A stretch of 64,000 nucleotides of DNA from Eutreptiella sp. 'Long Island Sound 2002' (GCA_964036045.1 OZ038382.1:86661795-86725794); one strand, 5' to 3'; shown: positions 41,701 to 52,208, counted from the first letter of the stretch. Program-made: numbers and translations. The notes: generated from the sequence alone by a model not told the origin.

Positions 41701-44700
41701 TCGGTGTGTTGTTTCGCGTGTGCGGTGTCCTGGGCCACCTGGCTGCTGTTCACCGGTGTGCCCGCTCGGTGTGTTGTGTTGTGTCTGCGGTGTCCTGGGC
41801 CACTTGGCTCGTGTTCACCGGTGTGCCCACTCGGTGTGTTGTTTCGCGTGTGCGGTGTCCTGGGCCACCTGGCTCCTGTTCAAAGGTGTGCCCGCTCGGT
41901 GTGTTGTGTTGCGTGTGCGGTGTCCTGGGCCACCTGGCTCCTGTTCACCGGTGCGCCCGCTCGGTGCGTTGCTCTGCGTGTTCGATGTCCTGGGCCTCCT
42001 GGCTCCTGTTGACCGGTGTGCCCGCTCGGTGTGTTGTTTTGCGTGTGCGGTGTCCTGGGCCTCCTGGCTCCTGTTCACCGGTGTGTCCGGGCGGTGTGTT
42101 GTTTTGCGTGTGCGGTGTCCTGGGCCACATGGCTCCTGTTCACCGGTGTGCCCGCTCGGTGTGTTGTGTTGCGTGTGCGGTGTCCTGGGCCACTTTGCTC
42201 CTGTTTTATCGGTGTGCCCGCTCGGTGTATTGTTTTGCGTGTGCGGTGTCCTGGGCCACTTGGCTCCCGTTCACCGGTGTGCCCGCTCGGTGTGTTGTTT
42301 CGCTTGTGCGGTGTCCTGAGCCTCCTGGCTCCTGTTCACCGGTGTGCCCGCTCGGTGTGTTGTTTTGCGTATGCGGTGTCCTGGGCCTCCTGGCTCCTGT
42401 TCACCGGTGTGCCCGCTCGGTGTGTTGTGTTGCGTGTGCCATGTCCTGGGCCACTACGCTCCTGTTCACCAGTGTGCCCGCTCGGTGTCCTCTATCGTGT
42501 GTGCGGTGTCCTGGGCCACCTGGCTCTTGTTCACCGGTGTGCCCGCTCGGTGTGTTGTGTTGTGTGTGCGGTGTCCTGGGCCACTTGGCTCCTGTTCACG
42601 GGTGTGCCCGCTCGGTGTGTTGTGTTGCGTGTGCGGTGTCCTGGGCCACTTGGCTCCTGTTCGCCGATGTGCCCGCTCTGTGTGTTGTTTTGCCTGTGTG
42701 GTGTCCTGGGCCCCTTGGCTCCTGTTCAGCGGTGTGCCCGCTCGGTGTGTTGTGTTGTGCGTGCGGTGTCCTGGGCCACGTGGCTCCTGTTCACCGGTGT
42801 GCCCGGTGGGTGTGTTGTGCTGCGTGTGCGGTGTCCTGGGCCTCCTGGCTCCTGTTCACCGGTGTGCCCGCTCGGTGTGTTGTGTTGCGTGTGCGGTGTC
42901 CTGGGCCACTTGGCTCCTGTTCACCGGTGTGCCCGCGCGGTGTGTTGTGTTGCGTGTGCGGTGTCCTGGGCCACTTGGCTCCTGTTCACCAGTGTGCCCG
43001 CTCGGTGTGTTGTGTTGTGTGTGCGGTGTCCTGGGCCACCTGGCTCCTGATCACAAGTGTGCCCGCTCGGTGTGTTGTGTTGCGTGTGCGGTGTCCTGGG
43101 CCACTTGGCTCCTGTTCACCGGTGTGCCCGCTCAGTGTGTTGTTTCGCGTGTGCGGTGTCCTGGGCCACCTGGCTCCTGTTCACCAGTGTGCCCGCTCGG
43201 TGCGTTGTGTTGCGTGTGCGGTGTCCCGGGCCACTTGGCTCCTGTTCACCGGTGTGCCCGCGCGGTGTGTTGTGTTGCGTGTGCGGTGTCCTGGGCCTCC
43301 TGGCTCCTGTTCACCGGTGTGCCCGCTCGGTGTGTTGTGTTGCGTGTGCGGTGTCCTGGGCCACCTGGCTCCTGTTCACCGGTGTGCCCGCGCGGTGTGT
43401 TGTGTTGTGCGTGCGGTGACCTGGGCCACGTGGCTCCTGTTCACCGGTGTGCCCGGGCGGTGTGTTGTGCTGCGTGTGCGGTGTCCTGGGCCACCTGGCT
43501 CCTGTTCACCGGTGTGCCCGCTCAGTGTGTTGTTTCGCGTGTGCGGTGTCCAGGGCCACCTGGCTCCTGTTCACCAGTGTGCCCGCTCGGTGCGTTGTGT
43601 TGCGTGTGCGGTGTCCTGGGCCACTTGGCTCCTGTTCACCGGTGTGCCCGCGCGGTGTGTTGTGTTGTGTGTGCGGTGTCCTGTGCCTCCTGGCTCCTGT
43701 TCACCGGTGTGCCCGCTCGGTGTTTTGTGTTGCGTGTGCGGTGTCCTGGGCCACCTGGCTCCTGTTCACCGGTGTGCCCGCTCGGTGTGTTGTTTCGCGT
43801 GTGCGGTGTCCTGGGCCACCTGGCTCCTGTTCACCGGTGTGCCCGCTCGGTGTGTTGTGTTGCGTCTGCGGTGTCCTGGGCCACTTGACTCGTGTTCACC
43901 GGTGTGCCCGCTCGGTGTGTTGTTTCGCGTGTGCGGTGTCCTGGGCCACCTGGCTCCTGTTCACCGGTGTGCCCGCTCGGTGTGTTGCGTTGCGTGTGCG
44001 GTGTCCTGGGCCTCCTAGCTCCTGTTCACCGGTGTGCCCGCTCGCTGTGTTGTGTTGTCGGTGCGGTGACCTGGGCCACGTGGCTCCTGTTCATCGGTGT
44101 GCCCGGGCGGTGTGTTGTGCTGCGTGTGCGGTGTCCTGGGCCTCCGAGCTCCTGTTCACCGGTGTGCCCGCTCAGTGTGTTGTTTTGCGTGTGCGGTGTC
44201 CTGGGCCACTTGGCTCCTGTTCACCGGTGTGCCCGCTCGGTGTGTTGTGTTGTGTGTGCGGTGTCCTGGGCCACTTGGCTCCTGTTCACCGGTGTGCCCG
44301 CTCGGTGTGTTATTTCGCGTGTGCCTGCTCCTGGGCAACCTGGCTCCTGTTCACCGGTGTGCCCGCTCAGTGTGTTGTGTTGCGTATGCGGTGTCCTGGG
44401 CCACTTGGCTCCTGTTCACCGGTGTGCCCGCTCGGTGTGTTGTGTTGCGTGTGCGGTGTCCTGGGCCTTCTGGCTCCTGTTCACCGGTGTGCCCGCTCGG
44501 TGTGTTGTGTTGCTTGTGCGGTGTCCTGGGCCACTTGGCTCCTGTTCACCGGTGTGCCCGCTCGGTGTGTTGTGTTGCGTGAGCGGTGTCCTGGGCCTCC
44601 TGGCTCCTGTTCACCGGTGTGCCCGCTCGGTGTGTTGTGTTGCTTGTCCGGTGTCCTGGGCGACTTGGCTCCTGTTCACCGGTGTGCCCGCGCGGTGTGT

Positions 44701-45930
44701 TGTGTTGCGTGTGCGGTGTCCTGAGCCACCTGGCTCCTGTTCACCGGTGTGCCCGCTCGGTGTGTTGTGTTGCTTGTGCGGTGTCCTGGGCCACCTGGCT
44801 CCTGTTCACCGGTGTGCCTGCTCGGTGTGTTGTTTCGCGTGTGCGGTGTCCTGGGCCACCTGGCTGCTGTTCACCGGTGTGCCCGCTCGGTGTGTTGTGT
44901 TGTGTCTGCGGTGTCCTGGGCCACTTGGCTCGTGTTCACCGGTGTGCCCGCTCGGTGTGTTGTTTCGCGTGTGCGGTGTCCTGGGCCACCTGGCTCCTGT
45001 TCAAAGGTGTGCCCGCTCGGTGTGTTGTGTTGCGTGTGCGGTGTCCTGGGCCACCTGGCTCCTGTTCACCGGTGCGCCCGCTCGGTGCGTTGCTCTGCGT
45101 GTTCGATGTCCTGGGCCTCCTGGCTCCTGTTGACCGGTGTGCCCGCTCGGTGTGTTGTTTTGCGTGTGCGGTGTCCTGGGCCTCCTGGCTCCTGTTCACC
45201 GGTGTGTCCGGGCGGTGTGTTGTTTTGCGTGTGCGGTGTCCTGGGCCACATGGCTCCTGTTCACCGGTGTGCCCGCTTGGTGTGTTGTGTTGCGTGTGCG
45301 GTGTCCTGGGCCACCTTGCTCCTGTTTTATCGGTGTGCCCGCTCGGTGTATTGTTTTGCGTGTGCGGTGTCCTGGGCCACTTGGCTCCTGTTCACCGGTG
45401 TGCCCGCTCGGTGTGTTGTTTCGCTTGTGCGGTGTCCTGAGCCTCCTGGCTCCTGTTCACCGGTGTGCCCGCTCGGTGTGTTGTTTTGCGTATGCGGTGT
45501 CCTGGGCCTCCTGGCTCCTGTTCACCGGTGTGCCCGCTCGGTGTGTTGTGTTGCGTGTGCCATGTCCTGGGCCACTACGCTCCTGTTCACCGGTGTGCCC
45601 GCTCGGTGTCCTCTATCGTGTGTGCGGTGTCCTGGGCCACCTGGCTCTTGTTCACCGGTGTGCCCGCTCGGTGTGTTGTGTTGTGTGTGCGGTGTCCTGG
45701 GCCACTTGGCTCCTGTTCACGGGTGTGCCCGCTCGGTGTGTTGTGTTGCGTGTGCGGTGTCCTGGGCCACTTGGCTCCTGTTCGCCGGTGTGCCCGCTCT
45801 GTGTGTTGTTTTGCCTGTGTGGTGTCCTGGGCCCCTTGGCTCCTGTTCACCCGTGTGCCCGCTCGGTGGGTTGTGTTGTGTGTACGGTGTCCTGGGCCGC
45901 TTGGCTCTTGTTCACCGGTGTGTTTGCTCT
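32745..45930. repeat. 65-bp satellite array (about 200 units) with higher-order structure
   Basis: Core unit: GTGTCCTGGGCCACTTGG, CTCCTGTTCACCGGTGTG, CCCGCTCGGTGTGTTGTG, TTGCGTGTGCG. CACCGGTG in each unit is an 8-bp palindrome. Three units (195 bp) return to the same phase, giving a 65-residue peptide period; all three plus frames are open for long distances (one spans 33560-37768). These are by-products of the array. Variant units recur in blocks: a 10-unit (650-bp) higher-order repeat occurs at about 39678, 40328, 41628 and 44749; a multi-kilobase block near 37850-40250 recurs 5,071 bp downstream; another near 41628-42720 recurs 3,121 bp downstream. Confidence 0.95.
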
Positions 45931-45984
45931 GTGTGCTGTGCTTCCGGTGTGCGTGGTGTGTTGCTGTGCGGGGCGTTGCTGCGG

Positions 45985-46210
45985 GGCGCTCACTCGTCCA
46001 TCAGGACGGCGGCTGTTCGTAGCCGGCAGGGGCTGGGTACCCTCCGGGCGCGCACTCGTCCATCCTGACGGCGGCTGTTCGTGGCCAGCAGGGGCTGGGT
46101 ACCCTCCAGGCGCGCACTCGTCCATCCGGACGGCGGCTGTTCTGTAGCCGGTAGGGGCTGGGTACCCTCCGGGCGCGCACTCGTCCGTCCGGACGGCGGC
46201 TGTGCGTGTG
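45985..46210. repeat. 62-bp tandem repeat (about 3.5 units)
   Basis: Units start CACTCGTCC at 45991, 46053, 46115 and 46178. Each contains GACGGCGGCTGTTCG and GGGGCTGGGTACCCTCC. It sits directly after the 65-bp array. Confidence 0.9.
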
Positions 46211-47860
46211 CGTGCTTTGCTTGGCCGGGTCGGGCGCGCCGGCCTCCTGGGCGCGTTCTGGTGCGCCTCACCTTTTCCTTTGGCCGCTTTGTCTTTCTGC
46301 TTTGCTTGGTCCCCTCAGGGCTGGGGTTGCCCCCCTCTCTTTCGCCGCTCTTGCCGTTCCTCGTTGCCTTGGCGCTGTGTTTTGGTTGTTTTTCTCGGCC
46401 TCCGGCTGCCTGGCTCACCGTGCGCTCCCGCCTCGTTTGTGTCTCCCGCTTGGCCGTTGGCTGCTCTCTGGTGGTTGCTGCCCTCCCCCCCTCCCCCCAC
46501 ATTTTGTGTCTCGCGGTTTTCGTCGCTCCTGCTTGGTGCCTTGGTGTTTTTTTTCTCTTTTTTTTTCTTCTTCTTCCTCTGTGCGCCCCCGTTGTCTCCG
46601 GCCTTCTCTGGTTTCCGGCCCCGGGTGCCCTGGGCCTCCGCGCTGTGCGTTGTTTGCTTTGTTGGCCTTCTGCTTCTCGGCTCTCCGTGCGCTTTCCCCT
46701 CTTTCGTGCTTTCCGCCTGGCTGTTGGCTGCTCCCCCCCTCCCCCCCCCCTTTGTGTCTCGCGGTTCTCGTCGCTGCCGCTCGGTGCTGTGTGCCGCGTG
46801 CTGTGCTGTGCTGTGTGTTCCTGGGTGCGGTGCTGCGCTGCGCTGCTGCGCGCTGTGTCGCCCGGTGTTGTGCTGTCGTGTGCTGTGTTGCTTTGCTGCG
46901 CTCGTTTGGTGCCGCTGCTTGTTGCGCCGTGCCCTCTGGCGCTGCCCGTCGCCCTGGGGCCCTGTGCTCTGCGGCGCTGTGTTTTGGGGTGTTCCCGCGC
47001 GCTGTGTGCTCTGTGCTGTGTGTGTTTTGTGGTGGCGCGGTGGTGCGTGCTGTTGTTTGCCGCTCTGCTTTGTGCTGTGTGTGTCCCGGGGTGCTGTGCT
47101 GTGCGTTCCCTGTCCTCTCCGCTCTGTGCGGTGCTGTGCTTCGCTGTGCTGCTGCCCCCGCGTTGTGCTGTTCGTGTGGTGCGTGCTGTTGCTGGCGCCT
47201 GGTGCTGTGGTGCGCTGCTGTGTGTTGTGCTGTTTCCTTTGGTGTGCCGTGGTGCGGTGCTGGGTCTGGTGGCCCGTGGGTGTCTGCTGGTGGCGTGTTT
47301 TGGTGTCGGTGTCCCTGTCTGGCCGCCTGGTCTGCTTCCCTGTGGTTGGTGTGGTTTGCTGTGGTGCCCTGCTTTCCTGTGTCGTGTTCTGTGGTGCTGT
47401 GCTGTCGCGTGGTGCTGTGCTGTTGTGCTCTGCTGTCGTGTTGCGGTGCTGTTGGGGCTTGCTCTGCCCTCCTGTGGCCTGTCGTGCTGTGCTGTGTTGT
47501 GCTGTTGGTTGGCTGTGCTGTTTTTTGCCCGGTGGTGGTGTCTGCGTGCTGTGGTGCTCTTTTTCTCGTGCTGTGCGTTCCCTGTCTTCTCCGCTCTGTG
47601 CGCTGCGGTGCCTCGTTGTGCTCGCTGTGGTGCCCTGCTTCCCTGTGTCGTGTGCTGTGGCGCTGTGCTGTCGTGTGGTGCTGTGCTGTCGTGCTCTGCT
47701 GTCGTTTTGCGGTGCTGTTTGTGTTTGCTTTGCCCTCCTGCGGCCTGTCGTGCGGCGCCGTGCTGTGCTGTGTTGTGCTGTTGGTTGTCTGTGCTGTTTT
47801 TTGCCCGGCGGTGGCGTTTGTGTGCTGTGGTGCCCTTTCCCTCCCTGCCGGCACGCACAA
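46211..47860. other. C/T-rich modules and TGCTG-rich tract of the second block
   Basis: Two related C/T-rich modules, each closing with a C run then TTTGTGTCTCGCGG (46490-46530 and 46738-46765), followed by ~1 kb of TGTGCTG-type degenerate sequence. Within the tract, a GGTGGTG/TGTGCTGTGGTGC segment of ~270 bp is itself duplicated (about 47500-47590 and 47790-47850). Mirrors 4786-6250. Gln/His/Thr-rich minus frames and Cys-rich plus frames are not credible proteins. Confidence 0.75.
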
Positions 47861-48073
47861 AAAAAACATCAATCATCTTACATGTCACCCCGTGTTGGTG
47901 GCGGTGTCGTGGCTGGCATGCCTTGGTGGTTGCGGTGTCCTGGACTTGACGCTGCGCACGTGCCACCTGCAGCGAAAGGGAGGTGAAAGCGTCGAGGGTG
48001 GGGCACGGGCGGGAGGGGAAGGTACATGGTGAATAAAAGAGGGCGTGAGGGACGAGTACAGGGGCGCGGCGTG
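47861..48073. repeat. Conserved tail of the second block
   Basis: Contains CACCTGCAGCGAAAGGGAGG, then GCGTCGAGGGTGGGGCACGG and GGAAGGTACATGG. The matching order at 6438-6548 is CACCTGCAGCAAAACGGGGG, then ACGACGAGGGTGGAGCAGAG and ACAAGGTACATGG. It ends precisely at the Ty3 junction. Confidence 0.8.
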
Positions 48074-48308
48074 GATGATTGTGGACGCTCTGAGTGCATT
48101 CTGTCGAGTTGTACCATGCAAGAAGACTATCGATGGGGGAGGCGTGCTGAAGCTCATCAGACACCATTGGATTCGTTTCTATGGCCCACCTGTTAGCATC
48201 GACAGTGACCAGGATATTCTACTTAACGGAGACTATGGCTGGTACCGCAATGTATTTGCTGCAATGGGCGTGGAAGTATCTTTCTCACAACCTTACCGCC
48301 CGCAATGA
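48074..48308 (+). pseudogene. Second integrase fragment (catalytic core, 5' cut)
   Basis: Begins at MIVDALSAF, so the first catalytic Asp lies outside. The SDQD motif is intact here (SIDSDQDILL), unlike the left copy. A TGA at 48306-48308 interrupts the sequence between PYRPQ and the catalytic Glu region. Confidence 0.8.
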
Positions 48309-48326
48309 AACGGACTATGCGAGCGT

Positions 48327-49307
48327 ATGAATGATGAGTTCCAGGAGGAGCTCCGTATTCTGAGGCAGAGTATTAAAACCAGCAACCGGGTCTCGTTGAA
48401 CGACTACGTGGTCATATGTATGAACCACAAGCAGAGAGGACAATCTGGCTATTCACGAGGAGACGTTCTCTATGGAAGGCCTCCTCTACGGTTGGACCTA
48501 CCCTTTCCACATGAAGGCAACGTTCAAGTGCAAGACTGGGTCAAGGAACAAAACAAAATTGCACAAGTTGTGCAAGCCCACTTGAGGAAAGGAAGAGCCA
48601 GTCGGTTTGAGCGCGTCAATGGAAGGAGGAATCCTGCAGTTTTCAACGTTGGCGACTACGTGCTTGTGAGCAGAAAGAGGTTCAGGCAATTGGAGGTACC
48701 TAAGGGTACCACGAAGAAGGTTATGTGGTACGGTCCCTACCTTGTTACTGGAGTCAGCAGTGGCGGTATTACAGCGCGTTGCAGTCCTACTTTCGGCGGC
48801 GAAGTACCTGTTGCCCTTGAGTTCGTGAAGCGCTTCACATTTGACCTGGTGGATGACTATGGCGAAGTCACGATCGAAGAAAGAGACATGGACATGCTGA
48901 ATGCCAACGGGCGAGCAGCGTTGGCGGATGAACAGGACATCGTGGCGAATGACCAGGATATACCATTCTACAATCAGACTGAGATGGGGAGAATTGCAGC
49001 TTATCACATCAGACAGATCCTGAGAGGGCAATATAGGCAAGGGTGGCGCATTCTGATGAAGTGGGATGGCTCGGGCACGAGCGAGAGCACTTGGAAACCA
49101 GTTCGTGCATTCGTGCATGATGATGGAAAGCTGAATCATGTTTTGATGGATTACTGTCTGGCACACGCACCTGGCTTTGACGCAGCGCTGAGGCAGGCTC
49201 GGCGGATCAGCAGTTCATTGAAGAAGAAGTCCAGCAAAGAGGAACCAAACGAAGAGACGGCCACAGACAACCATGAACCAGGAGAGGTCAGTACCAAGAA
49301 GGTCTGA
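48327..49307 (+). CDS. Second integrase C-terminus with chromodomain
   Basis: About 326 codons, open from MNDEFQEELRILRQSIKTSN through the position where the left copy has a TAG. Carries the same NVGDYVLVSRKRFRQLEVPK segment and chromodomain (YHIRQILRGQYRQGWRILMK, WDGSGTSESTWKP). Ends with TGA at 49305. This is the better preserved C-terminal half of the element's integrase, and the one linked to the 3' LTR. Confidence 0.8.
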   Translation: MNDEFQEELRILRQSIKTSNRVSLNDYVVICMNHKQRGQSGYSRGDVLYGRPPLRLDLPFPHEGNVQVQDWVKEQNKIAQVVQAHLRKGRASRFERVNGRRNPAVFNVGDYVLVSRKRFRQLEVPKGTTKKVMWYGPYLVTGVSSGGITARCSPTFGGEVPVALEFVKRFTFDLVDDYGEVTIEERDMDMLNANGRAALADEQDIVANDQDIPFYNQTEMGRIAAYHIRQILRGQYRQGWRILMKWDGSGTSESTWKPVRAFVHDDGKLNHVLMDYCLAHAPGFDAALRQARRISSSLKKKSSKEEPNEETATDNHEPGEVSTKKV

Positions 49308-50624
49308 CAGCAGCGCGGAGGCAAACGGCGACGTACAGGAGAGCCTACAGTTGGTGATATGGCAAAGGTTTGGTTACCTTAAGTGAGCTCCAAGAGACTG
49401 AGGAGGTGGTAGCACCTTGAAGTTTCTTTTCATGCTTTTATGCTTCCGCTGGCGGACCAAGTTCAAAACTTGCAGAACTTCAGTTCATTCTGCAGAACAA
49501 TCATTGAAGTTCGGGAAATATCCAGGAAAGCGCAGGTTAAGCCATGGAATGTGTTCCACACCTTATTTGGTCTCTATTATTCCTCGTGCGAATTTCAGAG
49601 GGACTGCCGGCTTTCCGCGTTCTGAGTTGCTCGCGTCGCCAGAAACGTCAGCAGGACAATTTGAAGACCAGAAAGAAATAAGTTGGAATAAGTTTCAAGG
49701 TTAAATATTGAACAGTTTTAAAAGGCCGATAAGACTGGCATAACAGTACGTTCTGGAGTTACGACAAGTTCTGGAGGGAGCTGATTTGGAGGGGGCCAAG
49801 TATCAAGGAACCTTGGGTTATTGGGGTTCCCAAAATGTTAGTTTAATTTATAGTTGGACCGTACTTTGAATTATACTTGGTCCTGGTTTTACTTCGCAGC
49901 ACCTATGGTCAACTTGAAGCCAAGTTTAAGTAACTACAAGTTGAGTTTTGGGGTTTTGGAGGGAGTTATTCGCAGGGCACCAACCTGACTTGAACCAGTG
50001 GTCTACATGTTGAGGTGAACACGGAAAGCAACGCGTTAGAAGTCTGGACAGGCCGTTGTACACGTGCAGCGAGGACCTGCGTCCTCATGCCCTGGCATTT
50101 GTGTTATGACAGGCTGATTCATGTGGCTGGATTGGGGCATCCTGGTACATTTATGATGTGGGATCTGGAGCTCAAGTTCATATGCTGGAGTTTCATGGCT
50201 GCGAGTGCAGGCCTCCAGCAACACCTACAACCACCTGACAGCTGAGGTACGGGCCTGTTATCTCTGGTGCCTACTTCTCTGAATTTATGGCTCAATTACT
50301 GTGTTCATCTGCCCAGATTGATTGGATTCGGTGACATTGATTGGGTCAAGCGTCTGGATCACAGGTGCATTTCTGACTACTTCGACCAGGAATGTCGTTC
50401 ACGACTACGAGAGCGTAGGACGACAACACTGGAGTATCCGGAGACCCTTGGAAGGACTCATCTTCGTCTAAATTTGGTTATTTATGATGGGTTCTACTCC
50501 GAATTTTTGGTAAGATTGGACCCCATAGACGCCGGATTGAGGTGATATCTGTTGGTCACTTGAGACACGGGAGTCATTCTTGGGCGACGCCTCCACAAAC
50601 AGCGCGTATTCAGGCTGTGAGGGG
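49308..50624 (+). other. Element A 3' internal non-coding region with polypurine tract
   Basis: About 1.3 kb between chromodomain and 3' LTR with stops in all frames. Immediately before the LTR the sequence is CTGTGAGGGG; the purines GAGGGG (50619-50624) are a short polypurine tract, the usual plus-strand primer site. Confidence 0.65.
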
Positions 50625-51647
50625 TGTTAAAAGTCCATGAATGAGCAACAATTTCTCAAAACATTGGTTTCATTTGGAGCAATGGTATCAATCTTTATTG
50701 GTGTTTGGTTGGGACGTTGGGGGAAATTTTATCCATGGAGCTTGATCACTTCCAATATGGACGAAAGACGCTTAATGGCTTAACTTTAATTCAAAAGAGG
50801 GTTTATCTATTGTATTATATGCCATGAGCTATTGTTTGTTATTCCATTGTTTCTTGCTTGAACACTATTTGTAATATAGCACAACATGGGTGTTGGCCTT
50901 TGCTTTATCTATTTTTTTGGCTGGTCTCATTGAGATTGAGCTGTACCGTAATCTGCATTTTTCTTCCACACATGGTTGTTCCACAGAAAAAGAATATGAT
51001 TTTTAGACTCAGCATAAAAATTCCGCATCTATATAATGGTCATAAGACTATTTCATTTTTTTGACCATGTTTGCCCCGTGAGCACGCCGCTTCCACTATG
51101 GGCAATTTCTACTGAGTTCTGAGGTCATCAGCGAAGTTCCTACTGATTTCTGCAGACATGAATTTATTATTTCCTGAGCTACAGAAAGTTCCTGGAAGAC
51201 CTTTAAAGTTATTTTCTATCCCTTTTTATCATCGAGAATCCATTTTTCTTTCGTCTGTTTGACTATCTTTGCAGGAGGCGTGATTTCTGAGATATACTAT
51301 TTTTGCCCTGATCTGAAGGTACTATTCACTGTTGTTGCCATTTCCAGAGTGCAGACGGAAGACCCTTTAACGTTCTGAGTGGTTCTGAAGCATACATGCA
51401 TGCATACAAGCAAGCACAGGGTGCAACATCACCCATTGTTTGTCTGTTCATTGCGCAGCCCCATCAAGTTCTTTATTGGTTTTTTTGAACCCATTTCTGC
51501 TCGTCTTGGAGTCTTGGTCTGGTTTTATGTTTCATCAAAATCTTTGATTACCTGAAATGGAGCAGGAACAAACACCAAAGCAAGTGCAACCAGAGGATAC
51601 TGAGAATATTCAAATAGAGGAACATGATGCAAAGCGGGAATTGAACA
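50625..51647 (+). repeat. 3' LTR of element A (1,023 bp)
   Basis: TGTTAAAAGTCCATGAATGA...AATTGAACA, full-length match to 23936-24959 with roughly 5 percent differences by eye. Followed by CACTC. Confidence 0.92.
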
Positions 51648-51652
51648 CACTC
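51648..51652 (+). repeat. Target-site duplication of element A, right copy (CACTC)
   Basis: Identical to 23931-23935. Beyond it element B resumes on the minus strand. Confidence 0.92.
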
Positions 51653-52208
51653 CTTGTACTTTTTCCAAGTCACTCAGACATTGACCTCGTGTCACTCTGT
51701 GTAACCACTTGCAAATATGTGAGTTCAAATCACTCAATGGTATTGATCCATCAGAAGCATCTATGTAAGACGTAATGGAGCCCCAACATGGAGCTGGTAA
51801 GGGGGTCTTGGCCCCATCGGGCACATACAAGGGCACATCCGGTAGAGGTACTCGGATTTTGGTCAATCTGTCCAGTAGAGGTCGCCACTTCGCTGCTTCT
51901 CCCGTCTGCCCCCAGTCAGGTGTGATAACAACCGTCTTAGCACGATCCACTGCAGCTTTGGTGAGCATCTTCAGGATATGAGCCCAGGGTGTATTCGCCC
52001 AGCAGAGTCCGTGGCGTGACCAATCATACCCGTAACAGGAATTGAGTGGTGTGCAATACAAAACCTTCTTGTTGTTTCTCGGGTTCGCATACAGATCCAC
52101 AGTGAATACGAGGTCTCCCATCTCTGCAAGTACTTGTGCCTTGAATTCTGGTAGCAACCGGTAGGACTCCCCCTCCCCATAACGAAGTGAGCGTTGCCTC
52201 CAATCCAC
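51648..52208 (-). pseudogene. Element B: Dam-like methyltransferase domain
   Basis: Reads VFTVDLYANPRNNKK, CTPLNSCYGYDW, LCWANTPWAHI, VVITPDWGQTGEAAKWRPLL, in the same order and spacing as 27590-27860 of element A. The key motif is NTPW here, where element A has NPPW. The frame runs on into element A's LTR, so the true continuation is at 23935. Conservation of the whole domain between two diverged copies argues it is a genuine part of this element family. Confidence 0.72.

Larger units (their letters stand above)
32162..48073. mobile_element. 15.9-kb satellite-bearing block inserted in element A
   Basis: Left junction: Ty3 homology ends at GTCAGCAGGA and TAGGGAGGTAGG begins. Right junction: the GTACATGG tail (48026) ends at GCGTGG and Ty3 integrase sequence resumes with ATGATTGTGG. 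Content in order: a 580-bp unique leader, ~200 units of a 65-bp satellite, 3.5 units of a 62-bp repeat, C/T-rich modules, a TGCTG-rich tract, and a tail shared with 6438-6548. No protein-coding gene or terminal inverted repeat was found. Whether it moves as a unit is inference. Confidence 0.7.
48074..49653 (+). repeat. 1.58-kb direct duplication, right copy
   Basis: Matches 30582-32161. After 49653 the sequence carries on into the rest of element A's 3' internal region, whereas the left copy is cut there. Confidence 0.88.
23936..51647 (+). mobile_element. Element A: Ty3-type chromovirus with nested satellite block
   Basis: LTR-to-LTR span of 27.7 kb flanked by CACTC. Order: 5' LTR, tRNA-iMet primer-binding site, gag with zinc knuckle, protease, Dam-like methyltransferase domain, linker, RT, RNase H, integrase, chromodomain, [15.9-kb satellite block], second partial integrase, chromodomain, 3' internal region, 3' LTR. 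Removing the block and the duplicated 1.58 kb leaves about 10.2 kb, a normal size. Coding regions lie mainly in one frame but contain several stops and frameshifts, and the LTRs differ by roughly 5 percent by eye, so the element is old and inactive. Confidence 0.9.

Noticed and set aside
46081-48032. Several 500-700 codon frames over the TGCTG-rich tract
   Set aside because: Low-complexity composition with almost no A removes stop codons in all plus frames; nothing else supports a gene.
32162-48073. A normal transposon insertion into element A
   Set aside because: No terminal inverted repeats and no short target duplication; the flanks instead show a 1.58-kb duplication, so a different mechanism is needed.
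50625-51647. Solo LTR or 5' LTR of a third element (sequence continues like the LTR-gag region of element A)
   Set aside because: Similarity to element A stops exactly at AACA (51647) and is followed by the CACTC duplication, so it is the 3' LTR of element A.
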